The notes beneath the pieces were generated by a model that was not told the DNA's origin, did no database searches, and saw only the letters and a program-made list of their open reading frames with translations. Below, piece after piece: positions 14,501-16,317 of a DNA stretch of 16,317 nt (within the stretch, counting starts at the first letter, position 1; each line of letters starts with the position of its first letter). The stretch comes from Cyanobacteria bacterium UBA11370 (GTDB lineage Bacteria; Cyanobacteriota; Cyanobacteriia; Cyanobacteriales; Coleofasciculaceae), in the NCBI GenBank assembly GCA_003486645.1, contig DNGI01000157.1:1-16317 (forward strand), written 5' to 3'. Both the position numbers and the translations under genes were made by a program.

Positions 14501-15235
14501 ACGTCCCACTAAGCCACCATTGAACTGAGACCATTTGAATGAGGGAGGAACATCGTCATTGATTTTAGCAATTTCGATGCGATAAAGGTGGTGTTCAAAT
14601 CCGGTGTAGCCACCGCCTTCCACTACTGGACAATCGCCGCCTGTTTCGGTTGTTTCTTGCAGAGAAACTTTGAGTTTGCCTTTCTGATTGAGATCATCTT
14701 TTAACTTATCGATGATATTGTGGCAGTCTTGATCGTCTGCTAATCTCAACAATCGAAAGCCCATGGATGTGAGAACTCGTTCGGTGGTATCGGGACCTCC
14801 CAATGCAGGTTCGATTAACAGATTTGGCTTTTGGAAAGCGTTGAGTTCTTCTCGCCAAACTTCCAAAATTACAGCATCTCGGATACCATTTCTAATGATG
14901 GGAGGTTCAAGATAAGTTGCGGTGCGCGTTACTATTGATTCGCCTAGTAAAGTGACGGCTAAACCATTTACCCATCCTTCACCAGGGTAAATTTCTAGCT
15001 TTACTTTACCTTCTTCTACTTTAGCGTGAGTAACTTTAAATGCGTTGGGTTGCTGACTGGAAATAGCGGCAACATTTGCACCAATAATCTGTTGTGCGGC
15101 GCTGTCTTGCCAATTTAGTGTGAGTTGGGTTTGGTCATTCCAATCGCGATCAAGTAATACCCTTCCCTGTTGGTGCAAAACACCATTCAGATTTTGCTTG
15201 TTAATTGCATCCCATCTGGAAAAATCGCCTTTCAT
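11534..15235 (-). CDS. DUF6519-like, beta-helix repeat protein of an eCIS locus
   Basis: This 1233-residue protein is probably a structural or fibre-like part of a contractile injection particle. The N-terminus (MKGDFSRWDAINKQNLNGVL then QQGRVLLDRDWNDQ) matches the start typical of DUF6519 proteins from eCIS and tail-like loci; this region runs to about 420. A parallel beta-helix domain begins near 435 with GDGKTTHGDFDKIEEAL and continues with NosD/pectate-lyase-like turns rich in asparagine (IHIHHNKI, IDRNDIGV, IERNEISSMG). An acidic spacer (EELEENSEEDNDEQ, about 695-708) and a single carboxypeptidase-regulatory-like module (about 712-780) interrupt the helix, which resumes to the end. GGAGAT at 15241-15246 supports the ATG. 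No signal peptide is seen, as expected for a cytoplasmically assembled particle. Its place in the particle is inferred. Confidence 0.8.
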   Translation of the reverse strand: MKGDFSRWDAINKQNLNGVLHQQGRVLLDRDWNDQTQLTLNWQDSAAQQIIGANVAAISSQQPNAFKVTHAKVEEGKVKLEIYPGEGWVNGLAVTLLGESIVTRTATYLEPPIIRNGIRDAVILEVWREELNAFQKPNLLIEPALGGPDTTERVLTSMGFRLLRLADDQDCHNIIDKLKDDLNQKGKLKVSLQETTETGGDCPVVEGGGYTGFEHHLYRIEIAKINDDVPPSFKWSQFNGGLVGRGNWIEDESNKIVTVTANNQAIKMSGLTDFYMEVVEWDEEQGFWRVTYGAEVTLNGDDLTVSNEHYVEPGFPSEKVFFRLWNGISAIASFPKVTEATEPNELRDGIRLEFDNPDATYYRSGDYWTFKVRAGEIVNDEILIDDKPPQGIEYHRVPLAELNWDADSDIFFDNEQIEDCRDIFRPLTQQNGCCSFTVGDGKTTHGDFDKIEEALRHLPKSGGKICLLPGLHEANVLIQGKHNIKIEGCGKNTRVIPQKETRESPIFQIIDSECIALLDMDLVTLGGTAIVLEGTGFGNLKEIEIGGNRIIACKEAIQIDRGLNIHIHHNKIRMLDKAGTGVAIYLTAEDSLIDRNDIGVILAEKTPPSDNPNGGETPDPTDPCADLEIIYTNIPAFVAYINLIWQIPLFFIPTNPYKALGGIQVAGGSERVKLWDNKISGGAGNGISLGTSVAKFLEELEENSEEDNDEQVIEHPGGGINGWVRREGIGLANITVVFERLDRSPVVTTTNADGYFPAELDAGDYQVEITTPGYKINRITFLGDSQKKFSFCQIDVVQEEIDLGDLLAFIYDIEIERNEISSMGLSGIGIPRIERNSLPKTTNRQIGTLVQFLAVFGNPIVGLEIRENHIFNCLQNPLNEALRNEIKSRGFGGISLGMCANLTIDRNRIETNGTSHINPVCGVFVTYGEQIDITHNLIADNGSLTNSTTPLTPGKRGGIVLVASSLPILSLISTALSGNNSLASIANTSLPIGKFAARMHDNIINQPAGQALTILAIGSVSVVNNYFTSELSGTEFFEQLAGTILIVNLGGLNRLGMPGFGGINASNGALSGAENSNSFVAPKNSQPNLLFPDGNTLFNNNQTRSGIKNTSLTSQWIFSIDDIGFDGNQSECLGGIPIQKTGTLAINTVLWATTLRASNSRFKEIIDANKSNSIRTSLVTLSTLMNNTTTNQGDHCIFAINAFNAIASPALLFAGNQVLDTTFCKKLFPSTQD

Positions 15236-15240
15236 AATTT

Positions 15241-15246
15241 ATCTCC
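15241..15246 (-). promoter_or_regulatory. Ribosome-binding site of the 1233-residue gene
   Basis: GGAGAT on the reverse strand, 5 bases before the ATG at 15233-15235 (GGAG core 7 bases away). It supports this start. Confidence 0.6.
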
Positions 15247-15254
15247 AATGTTGG

Positions 15255-15268
15255 TAATGGGGAATGGT
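15255..15268. repeat. Degenerate heptamer repeat in operon spacer
   Basis: TAATGGG and GAATGGT form a degenerate pair of heptamers related to those at 11505-11525, again in a short spacer between two genes of the operon. Confidence 0.35.
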
Positions 15269-15272
15269 GAAT

Positions 15273-16256
15273 TTAAGTGACTGGTATAAGTATGGGTCGT
15301 ATTCCTAGGGGCATGAATTCTCGAAAGCGAATCTGTAAATTGCGCCATTTGTGTGCTTCTAAAAGAAATCCAAATGCACCCATTTGATCGTCATTGGGAC
15401 CTCGTTCTAGAATGCGAAAATCGGAAGTGCGATTAAGTTGTCCGTATGCAGGTTCGCCAAATATCTCGCTGACAAATCGGAGTTTGGCTTCAGTTCCAAT
15501 TACGCATCCTAAATTTTGAGGTAAACGGTCTTCTTTTCCGGAAAAATAGCTATAGCGAATACATCCGGTTTGGTTATTTAACACTTCTAAAGCGTGAACC
15601 CAAATTCCGCCTCTACCGCTGATTTGTTCGACTCGCATTCGTCCGAAAACGGTAATTTCATTAACCTGAGTAGGTGGTCCCCAATTATTTACTGGATCGC
15701 TAGCATTGGTAACAGCAAAACTGGTTTCTGGGTTGTCGCTAACTCCTTTTCCAGCATCGATAATGGAATGAGAAAGATAGAGATGATAGCCGCGATCAAG
15801 GAGTAAGGAACCTGCGATTGATCGTTCTAAAATAATCTCAGGGCTTTGGTTGAATGTTTCTTCATCGTCTGGATTAAATCCATAAGTTTGCCGCAATTCT
15901 AGAGCATGACGCAGTGGTTTTCGTGTTCCTTCGGGTGTACCATCTAGAAATTTTTGACCTCCTGGATCGAGGGTGCAATCAACGATTTCTAGACGGTTAA
16001 TTGCTGCTCTTGCAATGAGTGGTGCATCTTCGGGAAAGGATTCATCTCGTGTCAAATAGAGTCCTTCTAATCGCAGTGTTAAATTACTGGCTGCGGTAAC
16101 ATTTTTGGGGCGAACGCGCAGGGGTTGGGTGAGTTTGATAATGGGTTTTTGTCCGTCTGCTGCTTGGATAATGAGGGAGCGATTGAGTTGTAAATTAGAT
16201 CCACCGTCTTCCTTAATGGTTCCCGCGATCGCACTCAAATCTAAAACATGAACCAA
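15273..16256 (-). CDS. Beta-rich eCIS-locus protein, 5'-incomplete
   Basis: The visible product has 327 residues from a TTG at 16256, but coding almost certainly begins farther right. The open frame continues upstream with residues reading ISPVVIEIQDSLVHVLDLSA and has no ATG before a TGA at 16308-16310, which lies within the fold-back at the window end. The protein is rich in short beta strands and turns (LIIQAADGQKPII, LTLRLEGLYL, INRLEIVDCTL), like a beta-helix or beta-sandwich fibre protein, and ends in REFMPLGIRPILIPVT. I do not recognise a named domain. It is the first visible gene of the eCIS-type operon, 37 bases upstream of the DUF6519-like gene. Probably this is the C-terminal part of a larger protein; its function is unknown. 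Confidence 0.65.
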   Translation of the reverse strand: MVHVLDLSAIAGTIKEDGGSNLQLNRSLIIQAADGQKPIIKLTQPLRVRPKNVTAASNLTLRLEGLYLTRDESFPEDAPLIARAAINRLEIVDCTLDPGGQKFLDGTPEGTRKPLRHALELRQTYGFNPDDEETFNQSPEIILERSIAGSLLLDRGYHLYLSHSIIDAGKGVSDNPETSFAVTNASDPVNNWGPPTQVNEITVFGRMRVEQISGRGGIWVHALEVLNNQTGCIRYSYFSGKEDRLPQNLGCVIGTEAKLRFVSEIFGEPAYGQLNRTSDFRILERGPNDDQMGAFGFLLEAHKWRNLQIRFREFMPLGIRPILIPVT

Positions 16257-16317
16257 ACTATCTTGAATTTCAATAACAACTGGAGATATTTCATTTGTTA
16301 TTGAAATTCAAGATAGT
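16257..16317. repeat. Perfect 23-base inverted repeat at window end
   Basis: The arms at 16257-16279 and 16295-16317 are exact reverse complements across a 15-base loop. The inner arm is coding sequence of the last gene, and the outer arm introduces a stop in its frame. A perfect 23-base hairpin ending exactly at the last base suggests an assembly or amplification fold-back at a contig end and not a natural element. Confidence 0.85.

Overview
The window looks like part of a cyanobacterial genome, most likely a filamentous, repeat-rich one. The HIP1 palindrome GCGATCGC recurs throughout (for example 6616-6623, 7467-7474, 7628-7635, 8470-8477, 8504-8511). A Uma2/DUF820 gene is present, and short repeats of a cyanobacterial type lie between and inside genes. 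No rRNA, tRNA or CRISPR array was recognised. The last bases (16257-16317) form a perfect fold-back, which suggests that the right edge is a contig end.

Region 1 (1-5823) is one end of a Tn7-like transposon. A leftward operon encodes a fused TnsA-TnsB transposase (5510-2787), a TnsC AAA+ ATPase (2784-1618) and a TnsD/TniQ-family target selector with tandem C-terminal HTH-like repeats (1612-38). Upstream of tnsAB, four copies of a GGCA-N9-TTCCA-type motif (5669-5817) look like TnsB binding sites. They finish at a plausible terminus, TTGACA, at about 5823. Cargo, any CRISPR-Cas module and the other end would lie left of base 1, so CRISPR guidance cannot be judged here.

Region 2 (5824-9039) is a mosaic of small accessory genes. 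It holds a flank with two short leftward reading frames that may be gene remnants, an XRE-type HTH gene (6135-6563, +), a Uma2-family nuclease gene carrying an in-frame palindromic repeat (7392-6652, -), an imperfect inverted repeat (7512-7574), a VapBC-like antitoxin/PIN toxin pair (8259-7635, -), and a 5'-truncated IS5-type transposase (9039-8671, -).

Region 3 (9012-16317) is a leftward operon of four genes typical of the accessory part of an extracellular contractile injection system (eCIS). In transcription order these are a 5'-incomplete beta-rich protein (16256-15273), a 1233-residue protein with a DUF6519-like start and a beta-helix body (15235-11534), a coiled-coil protein with two transthyretin-like domains (11499-10522), and a DUF4157 protein with a peptidoglycan-binding-like domain and a C-terminal zinc-protease-like domain (10478-9012). 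The last is a probable particle-associated toxin. No sheath, tube, baseplate or AAA+ ATPase gene of such a particle is in the window; they would be expected to the right. The IS5 remnant abuts the toxin gene and overlaps its stop codon.
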